A DNA stretch of 64,000 nt from Globisporangium splendens (taxonomy: Eukaryota; Oomycota; Peronosporomycetes; Pythiales; Pythiaceae): assembly GCA_006386115.1 (NCBI GenBank), contig VFIW01000147.1:1-64000 (forward strand). The letters run 5' to 3'. The position numbers and the translations under genes are program-made. The notes beneath the pieces were generated by a model that did not search any database, had not been told where the DNA came from, and saw only the letters and a program-made list of their open reading frames with translations. Of the stretch, positions 51,113 through 60,508 are shown piece after piece; positions within the stretch are counted from its first letter, which is position 1, and the number at the start of each line of letters is the position of its first letter.

Positions 51113-52129
51113 TGAAGACTTTTTTTTTCTGGGGTAATTTTTAATCAACACCCAGTTCGGCAAAGTAATTGCTAAACAGTAACCAATCACCAAATGCGCT
51201 CCTCTGTCCATCAAACGGGCTTCTAATCCTATTCACACTTGTATTCTGTATAGTACAAAACCTTGTTTGCGATGTTTTGAGGTAAGGCAGCTGCAACTGC
51301 CATATACAGATCCGACAGCTGTAACCCACTCAGTCTAATATCAAGACGAGATGTTGCTGTATCCTCACTTTCCATTTGTCTCCTTTGGACCTCTTGTGCA
51401 ACTTCGCCGTAACTCCACTTGGGGTCATGCTACAAATGAGCCAACAAGTCACATTCACTGTACTGTGGGCTTCATGGCACGACTCCGGACCATAGTGCTG
51501 CAAAACGTGGATGTAAACTTCAAATGCAAGCCATGAGTGGATTCGATTGCGCTCGCTTCATGGAGACAGATCATTCAAACGCCAAGACAAGGGACAAATG
51601 CAGTCGAAAATCTCAGTGAAATCCCATTGTAGCTATGCAAGGGTAAATAGAGTAGCAGCCGCTGGTATTAAATTATGTCTTTAAACAGACATACAGAGGA
51701 GAGAATTGAAGCCTAAAGTGCATTCTAAATGTCAGCTCTGGCGTGAGCGACTTTGGCCAAAGTGAAAGCTAGAAATACAGTTCCGAACGATGGATCAACT
51801 GAAACGGAGTGATGGTGACCCTCCAATAACAGCTTGGCGCAATCTTCGGATTACACAAAAGCGTCGAATGATAGTCACACCATCACTCCGATACAGGGAA
51901 ACCATCATTCTAATACCGTCGTAATCTGCAGATTGCGGTTTGTGGTGCGGGAGTAGAGTTGCTATCTCTCCTCTAAGGAAACACCACGGACTTGCTTTTC
52001 CGTATACCTCGACCATGCCCACTGTAAGCTACGAACTTTTTTCGCCGCCCAACTGAAGCTCATTCGACAATTTGCGTTCGCAGCAACATCGCTTACTGAG
52101 CCTCGTTATCCGAAGATGCTACGAGAAAG
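51113..52129. other. Intergenic region between LINE and gene C, with an inverted repeat
   Basis: No gene recognised. An imperfect inverted repeat with arms CGGAGTGATGGTGAC (51805-51819) and GTCACACCATCACTCCG (51874-51890) could form a hairpin with a ~54-nt loop; the right arm has an extra AC. It may be a small MITE-like relic or a regulatory structure. Confidence 0.4.
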
Positions 52130-54156
52130 AACCATGCAAACGAAGACACCACACCGCAGTGTGTGGAAATCGACACGCCTCATCAAACCCCTTCGAGGTG
52201 CATTTTGATCACGTGGATAATCCACAAGAGTCGGCGTCCAAACAAGCGTCCACAACAGATGGACAACTCGTCTCCCTCGGAGAACTCTTCTCCTACGCTG
52301 ACAGCACCGACAAGCTGCTCATGCTTGCAGGTACGATCGGTGCACTCGGCGCTGGACTCACACAGCCACTGCAGATCGTTCTCCTTGGCGATACAATCAA
52401 CTCGTTCAACCCAGCGACTCCACTGGATCCCGCGGACATGCGCGACGACATCAACCGCGCGTCGCTCAACTTTGTGATCCTCGGACTCTGTGTCATCGTT
52501 GCGGGTTTCTTCCAGGTCGCGTGCTGGTCCATGACTGCGTCGCGCCAGGCAAAGCGGATCCGCAGTGCCTATGTCAGCGCGATCATCACCAAGGAGATCG
52601 GCTGGTTTGATGTGAACGAGCCCATGCAACTCGCGACGCGAGTCGCAGACTCTACTGTCACCATCCAAGAAGGCATGGGTCGTAAGGTCGGCGATGGGCT
52701 TCAGTTCTTCTCGATGGCGTTCGGCGGCATCACCATTGGTCTCATCAAAGGTTGGGAACTGGCACTGGTCCTGCTCGCGTTCACTCCTTTCATTGCGTTC
52801 ACGGCGTATCTGGCGATGAAAGTGCTCTCGACAGCAACGCAGTCAGGCATTGAGTCCTACGGGAAAGCTGGTGCCATCGCCCAGGAATCGCTCAGCAACA
52901 TCCGCACGGTACACATGTTCAACTCAGTCGACCACTTCGTCAAGAAATATGAAGCTACGCTCGGGTTCTCGACTAAAGCTGGTATCAAGAAGGGTTTTGC
53001 GGTTGGATGGGGGACTGGGCTGATGTTTTTCACGGTCTTCTGCACGTACGCCTGCGGCTTGTTCTACGGTGCAGTGAAAGTGGCAAACGACCGACTCGAT
53101 GGAAACAACTGCGTTGGGAGTGGCTGTTATGACGGTGGACGAGTTCTGACGGTGTTCTTTGCGGTTATCATGGGTGCGATGGCTCTCGGTCAAGCTGGTC
53201 CAAGCGCGCAAGCAATCTTCTCCGCTCGTGCCGCTGCGTACAACGTGTTCGACGTTATCAAGCGCAAATCGCTCATCGATCCGCTGAGTGACGACGGCAA
53301 GAAGTTGGCAAGCGTGGCTGGTGAGATCGAGATCGACAGCGTATCGTTCGCCTATCCCAGTCGTCCTGAAGTGATGGTGTGCAAGAACTACTCACTCAAT
53401 ATCAAGGCAGGCGAGACCGTGGCTCTCGTCGGCCCAAGTGGCAGTGGAAAGAGCACGATCGTGTCGCTGCTCGAGCGATTCTACGATCCGCTGAGCGGCT
53501 CTGTGAAGGTCGATGGCGTCGATGTCCGAGAGCTGAACGTGAAGTGGTTGCGCGAGCAAGTGGGTCTCGTTGGCCAGGAGCCGTCACTCTTCGCGACGTC
53601 CATCATGGAGAACATCCGCTACGGAGCACCGTCGGCCACGGACGACCAAGTGATCGAAGCCGCCAAGATGGCCAACGCGTACAACTTCATCAAGGAATTC
53701 CCTCAGGGGTTCAATACGGAAGTGGGCGAGCGTGGCACCCAGCTGTCGGGCGGCCAGAAGCAGCGCATCGCCATCGCGAGAGCCATTATCAAGAACCCGC
53801 CGATCCTGTTGCTGGATGAAGCCACGAGTGCGCTTGATACGGAGAGCGAGCGCATCGTGCAGGAATCGCTGGACAGTCTGTTGGCGGCGTCCAAGCGCAC
53901 GACCATCATCGTGGCGCATCGCCTGTCGACGATTCGTAATGCGGACCGCATCGCTGTGCACAGTGGCGGGTCGATTGTGGAGATTGGTTCGCACGACGAG
54001 CTGATGGGTCTTCCAAATGGTCACTACCGGATGCTCGTGGAAGCGCAGAATCGGTCGCAGAATGAGGAAAAGAAGCAAGCTGCTGAGGATATGGAACATG
54101 CAAATGCTGACTCCGCTGCGTTGGATGTTGGACAGCGCCTCTCGGTATTCTCGTGA
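52130..54156 (+). pseudogene. ABC transporter C, truncated and mosaic (TMD1-NBD1 only)
   Basis: Half-length relative of A, B and D. The N-terminus is broken: an E-I-D-T-P-H-Q-T-P block like the start of A is one base out of frame with the rest (near 52190), so the open frame from 52072 begins with unrelated residues. TMD1 is nearly identical to B; NBD1 is complete (Walker A, signature, Walker B, H-loop); the linker N-E-E-K-K-Q-A-A-E-D is that of A. Similarity to A ends abruptly at D-V-G-Q-R-L-S-V and a stop follows (54154-54156). A half-transporter made from this could dimerise in principle, but the damaged start argues for a pseudogene. Confidence 0.82.
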
Positions 54157-54176
54157 AACGACACGACGTCACCATG

Positions 54177-55155
54177 CTACTGATGTCTTTGGAGAACAAA
54201 CGACATGCTTTGCTGGAATTCGCTTGACTTGTACACACCAGGAACAACGTTGGGAAAAACGCTCGACTTCTTCCAAACTGAAAACGCATCAATAATCCCG
54301 AGCACCTCGACCGTGGTGCCCCTGGTAAGTAGCTGCTTGCCAACCTCCTGCAGCGTCAGCAGCCGCTCTCCACTTGCAAAATGATCGATAAGGTATTTTG
54401 TCGTCTGCAGGGGCACACTAGAACCAAAAGTGCGCTGTGGTTTTTTGAGCTTGGACCGACCGCTAACCTTCACGGCACAATAGTGTTTGCCGATAGGGTG
54501 ATTGCGTTTTGTGTTCATTTGCGCGACAACAACATTGTACCGGAGAGCACCTTCGTTGTCGAAGCACGCTCCACTTTCGCATAGACAAACAGGACACTGG
54601 CGAGCGCGAGTCTTTTTCTCTCTTCGCACTGCGTTTCCTACATTGTAACCATTTGGTCGGATCACACAAAATACAAACAAGCATCAGCACAATTTGGCAT
54701 TTACCTCGACGTCGCTCGACTCCAGCATGGGTATAAACGTACTTTCGAGCTTGAATCGGGCGGTCTGTTGGTCCGCAATCGGTTGGAAGCTCTCATTCAT
54801 TCGGTATCATTGTCGATAGCATCACGCACAGAAGATTGTTGCACACGCCGATATACACAGCGCTACGTATGCTGCAAGCTGGGTTGTGTTGAAGTACAAG
54901 ATTGCAATTCGGCATGAGCTTACATGTTGAATGCACTTACCGAAATGGCTGAAACATTCGCTCCTTGTACTCATCGAAGAAAGGAATAAACTCATCCCAT
55001 GAGTTTAAGCGCGTGTTGTCCATTGCGTCTAGCTCAACGAGTTTATTCGCTGTCGATTCGCCGACTGTCGAATCTCCAGAGAAACCCGTGCATATAAACC
55101 TACTGAGTGCACTGTTTGGTGAGAGAGAATTCATATATCCTAACGTTTGGGTCAC
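54177..55155 (-). pseudogene. MULE/FAR1-like transposase N-terminal remnant
   Basis: Minus-strand pieces. The first, 55155-54937, ends S-W-D-E-F-I-P-F-F-D-E-Y-K-E-R-M-F-Q-P-F and runs into GGTAAGT, a good splice donor. After a gap, 54740-54680 reads Y-V-Y-T-H-A-G-V-E-R-R-R-G-K, resembling the C-T-H-G...R-G-K-G block of FAR1-type DNA-binding domains. Then 54680-54177 (167 codons) has C-P-V-C and Y-N-V-V-V-A-Q..N-H-P-I-G-K, like the V-V-x-H-N-H-P-I block. No catalytic DDE domain follows, so it is a fragment. Recognition is by motif memory and tentative. Confidence 0.42.
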
Positions 55156-56087
55156 ACAAACCCTAAAGAGTTGTTACTGATAGTATAAAACTGAGTAAAG
55201 TGTTCAAACCCTAAAACAAACCCTAGCTGGCAGAGAGAAGTCTTCTCTGGAGGTGGCACGATCCCTGACTGAGATGAAGAGGTTAGCAGACCTTGCCTCT
55301 ATTGAGCTTTCGTATGGACAGCCTTTCAGATAGGGTACGGGTGGCACGTAACACGTCCTCACCAGACGTGTCTGAATGACAGCCCGGTCCAGTCAATGCA
55401 TGCATTCTTACGCAGAAGAGGGAAGACAGCTGAAGGCGTCCAGTCAGACCCACCAGGGCTCTCTTGTCGTCGTTCCACGCGCGCGGTTTGTGAGCAAAGC
55501 AGAAGTCAAAAGGAGTGCCGCCAATGCTTTGTTGGGCTTCGCAGGCGAATCCTAGGAAGCACGAACACACACTCTTGGGCCAACACTCGTCGCTGTTTAC
55601 AGCAGCCAGTGGTACTGTAATCGAGAAAGTGCAGACGTGGTGCTGCCGAGTGGGAAACCACTTCAAAGAGGGTCCTTCTAGTCTATTTATAACTAAAAGA
55701 GGAACCCACCAGCATGACTCAGAAGGGTCCATCTTTCAAACGTTGTGTTACCCGTTGTGTCCGAGATTCACACAAGTTCTCCACGTTGCACGCAACATGC
55801 ATTCGTAATCTCAGGAATGAATGATTGAAGCGTTCATGGGCACAAACGCTTCAACGAGCGCCTGGCACTATACCAGAGTATGGGACGCCTTCCAGCCTAC
55901 GAAGTCCGCGCAGTGGCATACTGCCATTGACCTCATTGTTGAATTTCCTCCCAACAGCAAAAGCAACACCCCAAGAACGAGACAAGAAGAGCGGCCAAGT
56001 AACAGGAAGACGCGTCGCCTACACTCCCATTGACTCTGCGCATCAGCTTCGTCCATTGTGAACAAGTTCGTATCTACCGTCTGAACA
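55156..56087. other. Intergenic region upstream of gene D
   Basis: No gene with recognisable features; ORFs such as 55283-55732 (minus) and 55396-55620 (plus) lack motifs. The right part holds the likely core promoter of gene D. Confidence 0.5.
55931..55946 (+). promoter_or_regulatory. Initiator-like sequence (oomycete Inr type) of gene D
   Basis: CCTCATTGTTGAATTT is close to the oomycete initiator consensus (G-C-T-C-A-T-T-Y-Y, then W-T-T-T). It lies 142 nt before the ATG of gene D, a plausible transcription start. Confidence 0.5.
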
Positions 56088-59000
56088 ATGGCTGATCCTC
56101 AGCCTACGCACTACGTGCCTGTCGAGACCCCTCGTACGACCGACAATTGCCTCGATGTGAACTTTGATCAGGTGGATAATCCGCAAGAGTCAGCGTCCAA
56201 ACAATCGTCCACAACAGATGGCCAACTCGTTCCGCTACGTGAACTCTTCTCCTACGCCGATACGACCGACAAGCTACTCATGCTCGCGGGTACAATTGGC
56301 GCCCTGGGAGCTGGGCTCGGCCAACCGCTGCAGTTTGTCTTGTTTGGAGACGTCCTCAACGCGTTCAACCCGACGGAGCCCATGCCTGCTGATGTTATCC
56401 GTGATGGTGCCAACACCGTCGCCCTTCACTTTGTCATTCTCGGTCTCGGCGTGATCGTCGCGGGTTTCTTCCAGGTCGCGTGCTGGTCCATGACTGCGTC
56501 GCGTCAGGCAAAGCGGATCCGCAGTGCCTACGTCAGCGCGGTCATCACCAAGGAGATCGGCTGGTTTGATGTGAACGAGCCCATGCAACTCGCGACGCGA
56601 GTCGCAGACTCTACTGTCACCATCCAGGAAGGCATGGGTCGTAAGGTCGGCGATGGGCTTCAGTTCTTCTCCATGGCGGTCTCCGGCATTGTTATCGGAC
56701 TCGTCAAGGGCTGGGAGCTCACTCTCCTTTTGATCGCGTTTACACCATTTATCGCACTGTCAGCATATCTCTCGGTTCGAGTGCTATCGTCGGCGACCCA
56801 GTCAGGCATCGAGTCCTATGGCAAAGCTGGAGCTATCGCGCAAGAATCCCTCGGCAACATCCGTACGGTGCACATGTTCAACGCAGTTGACCAATTTGCA
56901 AGAAAGTACGAACGTGCGTTGGAGCTCTCGACCAAAGCTGGCATCAAGAAAGGATTCGCTGTCGGTTGGGGGACGGGGCTGATGTTTCTCGTGATATTCT
57001 CCACCTATGCCTGCGGTTTGTTTTACGGCACGGTGAAAATCGCAAACAGTCATCTCGATGGGAAGACATGCACTGGTAATGGCTGTTACGATGGTGGTCG
57101 TGTGTTAGTGGTATTCTTCGCTGTTCTCATGGGAGCCGTCGCATTGGGTCAGGCTGGACCGAGTGTCCAAGCAATCTTCTCCGCTCGTGCCGCTGCGTAC
57201 AACGTGTTCGACGTTATCAAGCGCAAATCGCTCATCGATCCGCTGAGTGACGGTGGCAAGAAGTTGGCAAGCGTGGCTGGTGAGATCGAGATCGACAGCG
57301 TATCGTTCGCCTATCCCAGTCGTCCTGAAGTGATGGTGTGCAAGAACTACTCACTCAATATCAAGGCAGGCGAGACCGTGGCTCTCGTCGGCCCAAGTGG
57401 CAGTGGAAAGAGCACGATCGTGTCGCTGCTCGAGCGATTCTACGATCCGCTGAGCGGCTCTGTGAAGGTCGATGGCGTCGATGTTCGAGAGCTGAACGTG
57501 AAGTGGTTGCGCGAGCAAGTGGGTCTCGTTGGCCAGGAGCCGTCACTCTTCGCGACGTCCATCATGGAGAACATCCGCTACGGAGCACCGTCGGCTACGG
57601 ACGACCAAGTGATCGAAGCCGCCAAGATGGCCAACGCGTACAACTTCATCAAGGAATTCCCTCAGGGGTTCAATACGGAAGTGGGCGAGCGTGGCACCCA
57701 GCTGTCGGGCGGCCAGAAGCAGCGCATCGCCATCGCGAGAGCCATTATCAAGAACCCGCCGATCCTGTTGCTGGATGAAGCCACGAGTGCGCTTGATACG
57801 GAGAGCGAGCGCATCGTGCAGGAATCGCTGGACAGTCTGTTGGCGGCGTCCAAGCGCACGACCATCATCGTGGCGCATCGCCTGTCGACGATTCGTAATG
57901 CGGACCGCATCGCTGTGCACAGTGGCGGGTCGATTGTGGAGATTGGTTCGCACGACGAGCTGATGGGTCTTCCAAATGGTCACTACCGGATGCTCGTGGA
58001 AGCGCAGAATCGGTCGCAGAATGACACACAGAAGGAGCAGGTAGATGGCGATTTGACAGTCGCTGCAACATTTGAACCAAAAAGTTCACACCTTCAAGTA
58101 AAACGATCCATCAGCAAGACCAGCGTCCATGTTGACAAGGGAGGCGACGTGGACATTGTGGAAAGTGAGACTGGCAGTGGCGATGATGAAGACCTTCCCC
58201 AAGTGCCCAACTCGCGCATCTGGAAAATGAGTCTGCCCGAGTGGAAGTACATGGCGCTCGGCGGCTTTGGTGCCGTGCTGAACGCCGCGATGTTCCCCGT
58301 GTGGGGTGTCCTGCTGACGAAAATGACGGTGCTCTGGTTCCAGTATGACAAGACCAAGCACGATATGCTGACCGATGCACGGTACTGGGCGCTCGCGTTT
58401 GTCGCGCTCGGTATCGTCTTCTTGATATCCTCGACGATTCAACAGTACGGGTTTGGTGTCGCATCCCAGAAGCTGGTCTCGCGCGTTCGTCTGGCAGCAT
58501 TCACCGCGATGCTTCGCCAAGAAATCGGATGGTTCGACTTGCCCAAGAACTCGTCGGGTGCGCTCGTGGCCCGCCTCGCGACAGACTCGGCGATCTTGCA
58601 AGCCATGACCTCGGAGACGCTTAACCAAGGTTTGGTGAACCTCACGACCCTTGTCATCGGTCTTGGAATCGCGTTCTACTACAGTTGGCAAATGACGCTC
58701 GCCCTTCTCGCCACGGCTCCAATCCTGATCTTCTCGTCGTACATCCAATCGCAGCAAATGGCAGGCGCACTCAACAGCAAAACCGCCAATGATGCGGACA
58801 CCGCAGCGGGGGCGCTTCTCTCCGAAGCGATCGGGTCCATCCGCACGGTCGCGTCGTTCAGTATGGAGAAGGCACTGAACGCAACATACGTCGGATACTT
58901 AGGTGCGTCGAAGCAGGCAGACACCAAAGTGGGCATCTCGGGTGGAGCAGCCTATGGCTTCTCGCAGGGTATGGTGTTCGTCAGCACAGGGTTTCTCTTC

Positions 59001-59966
59001 TGGCTTGGCGGCAAGTGGGTCACCAACGGGTCGATCACATTTGAAGATCTGATTATGGTCATCACTGTGATTCTCTTCAGTTCGTTCGCTGTGGGGCTAG
59101 CCACTCAGAACATGACGGATAGTGCCAAGGCTAAACTTGCAGCTCGCCGAGTGTTCAAGATCATCGACCGCGTGCCAGAAATCGACTCCACGTCGTCTGC
59201 AGGAACTGTCTTGCCCACCGTCAACGGCGACATCGAGTTCAAGAACCTGACGTTCACCTACCCGTCTCGTCCCGACGCACAGATCTACAAGAACTACAGC
59301 CTCAAGATCGCGCGCGGACAAACCGTGGCGCTCGTGGGTGCGAGTGGAAGCGGCAAGAGCACGGCCATCTCGCTCCTCGAGCGCTTCTACGACCCCACTT
59401 CCGGCACCGTCACGCTCGACGGCACTGACCTGCGCGACCTCAGCTTGCCGTGGGTGCGCGAGCGCATCTCGCTGGTGAGCCAGGAGCCCGTGCTGTTCGC
59501 CGGCACGATCGCCGAGAACATCGCCATGGGCAAACCAGGTGCCACTCGTGAGGAGGTGATGGACGCGGCCAAGAAAGCCAACGCGTTCGACTTTATCAAC
59601 AACTTCCCGAACGGCTTTGACACGGACGTGGGCGACCGCGGCGCGCAGGTGTCGGGCGGTCAGAAGCAGCGCATCGCCATCGCGAGAGCCATCCTGCGCG
59701 ACCCGGAGGTGCTGCTGCTGGACGAAGCCACGAGTGCGCTGGACAACGAGAGCGAGCGCGTGGTGCAGGAGTCTCTGGACCGACTGCTGGCGTCCAAACA
59801 GCGCACGACGATCATCGTGGCGCACCGGCTGTCGACGATCCGCAACGCGGACGTGATCGCCGTGACGCAGGACGGCGCGATCGTGGAGCAGGGCACGCAC
59901 GACGAGCTGATGCGCGTGCCTGGCGGGATCTACAAGTCGCTCGTGGCGAGACAAGTGGCTCAGTGA
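56088..59966 (+). CDS. ABC transporter D, ABCB/P-glycoprotein type (full transporter)
   Basis: 1292 residues, TMD1-NBD1-TMD2-NBD2, start M-A-D-P-Q-P. Walker A GPSGSGKST at ~435 and GASGSGKST at ~1084; both signature motifs, Walker B and H-loops are intact. A likely plasma-membrane drug/lipid exporter. NBD1 (about 57214-58023), NBD2 (about 59152-59955) and a TMD1 stretch (about 56455-56680) are almost identical in DNA to paralogs, while most of TMD2 and the linker (D-T-Q-K-E-Q-V-D-G-D) are specific. An initiator-like site precedes it. Intronless. The end K-S-L-V-A-R-Q resembles the orphan fragment at 28704-29053. Confidence 0.93.
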   Translation: MADPQPTHYVPVETPRTTDNCLDVNFDQVDNPQESASKQSSTTDGQLVPLRELFSYADTTDKLLMLAGTIGALGAGLGQPLQFVLFGDVLNAFNPTEPMPADVIRDGANTVALHFVILGLGVIVAGFFQVACWSMTASRQAKRIRSAYVSAVITKEIGWFDVNEPMQLATRVADSTVTIQEGMGRKVGDGLQFFSMAVSGIVIGLVKGWELTLLLIAFTPFIALSAYLSVRVLSSATQSGIESYGKAGAIAQESLGNIRTVHMFNAVDQFARKYERALELSTKAGIKKGFAVGWGTGLMFLVIFSTYACGLFYGTVKIANSHLDGKTCTGNGCYDGGRVLVVFFAVLMGAVALGQAGPSVQAIFSARAAAYNVFDVIKRKSLIDPLSDGGKKLASVAGEIEIDSVSFAYPSRPEVMVCKNYSLNIKAGETVALVGPSGSGKSTIVSLLERFYDPLSGSVKVDGVDVRELNVKWLREQVGLVGQEPSLFATSIMENIRYGAPSATDDQVIEAAKMANAYNFIKEFPQGFNTEVGERGTQLSGGQKQRIAIARAIIKNPPILLLDEATSALDTESERIVQESLDSLLAASKRTTIIVAHRLSTIRNADRIAVHSGGSIVEIGSHDELMGLPNGHYRMLVEAQNRSQNDTQKEQVDGDLTVAATFEPKSSHLQVKRSISKTSVHVDKGGDVDIVESETGSGDDEDLPQVPNSRIWKMSLPEWKYMALGGFGAVLNAAMFPVWGVLLTKMTVLWFQYDKTKHDMLTDARYWALAFVALGIVFLISSTIQQYGFGVASQKLVSRVRLAAFTAMLRQEIGWFDLPKNSSGALVARLATDSAILQAMTSETLNQGLVNLTTLVIGLGIAFYYSWQMTLALLATAPILIFSSYIQSQQMAGALNSKTANDADTAAGALLSEAIGSIRTVASFSMEKALNATYVGYLGASKQADTKVGISGGAAYGFSQGMVFVSTGFLFWLGGKWVTNGSITFEDLIMVITVILFSSFAVGLATQNMTDSAKAKLAARRVFKIIDRVPEIDSTSSAGTVLPTVNGDIEFKNLTFTYPSRPDAQIYKNYSLKIARGQTVALVGASGSGKSTAISLLERFYDPTSGTVTLDGTDLRDLSLPWVRERISLVSQEPVLFAGTIAENIAMGKPGATREEVMDAAKKANAFDFINNFPNGFDTDVGDRGAQVSGGQKQRIAIARAILRDPEVLLLDEATSALDNESERVVQESLDRLLASKQRTTIIVAHRLSTIRNADVIAVTQDGAIVEQGTHDELMRVPGGIYKSLVARQVAQ

Positions 59967-60508
59967 TAGTGACACATGATCGGACTCGTAACCGAAGGAT
60001 TCGGCTCTGGTATCTTTTGTGCGGCTGTCAACAACGCCTAGCATGATTTCAGTCCAGAGAGTGTGTTTTTTCTGAACTGTGGGTTCGTTTTTTTTTACCA
60101 TATTTTCCCATCTCCTTGCAATTTTTCATCCAATTTTTGCTGCTCGAGTGTGGATTTTTCTTATTTATTTCCGGTATTTTGCATCGCGTGCGTTTTTGTC
60201 CCGCGCGTATCAGCGAAATAGAGTGACACCATCGCCGAATTAGTACCTCGAGTGGGGCCAATTCGTCCCCTACTCTCGTTTTCGCCAATCCTCCCCCTCC
60301 AAAACGATACATGATGGCTGAGAAAAACAGCTTCGGCTCGTCTATGTATGGACAGTGGCTGAGCGCGCATTACCGTCGTGGAGCCAGTGGTCACTCGCTG
60401 TTATCTTTACCGCTCACAACCACTTTCGCTCTGTGCGCGAGAGGCGAAGAGCTGCGTTCGTCGGTCATTTTCAATAAGAATCCGCTTGCATAGCGCCAGT
60501 CACCCGCC
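59967..60508. other. Intergenic region between gene D and the channel gene
   Basis: T-rich first half (polyadenylation region of D likely), GC-richer second half with the initiator-like site at 60412-60427. Small ORFs on both strands have no motifs. Confidence 0.5.
60412..60427 (+). promoter_or_regulatory. Initiator-like sequence of the channel gene
   Basis: GCTCACAACCACTTTC resembles the oomycete initiator (GCTCA..., then CAWTTT), 82 nt before the gene's ATG. Weaker than the site at 55931. Confidence 0.38.
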
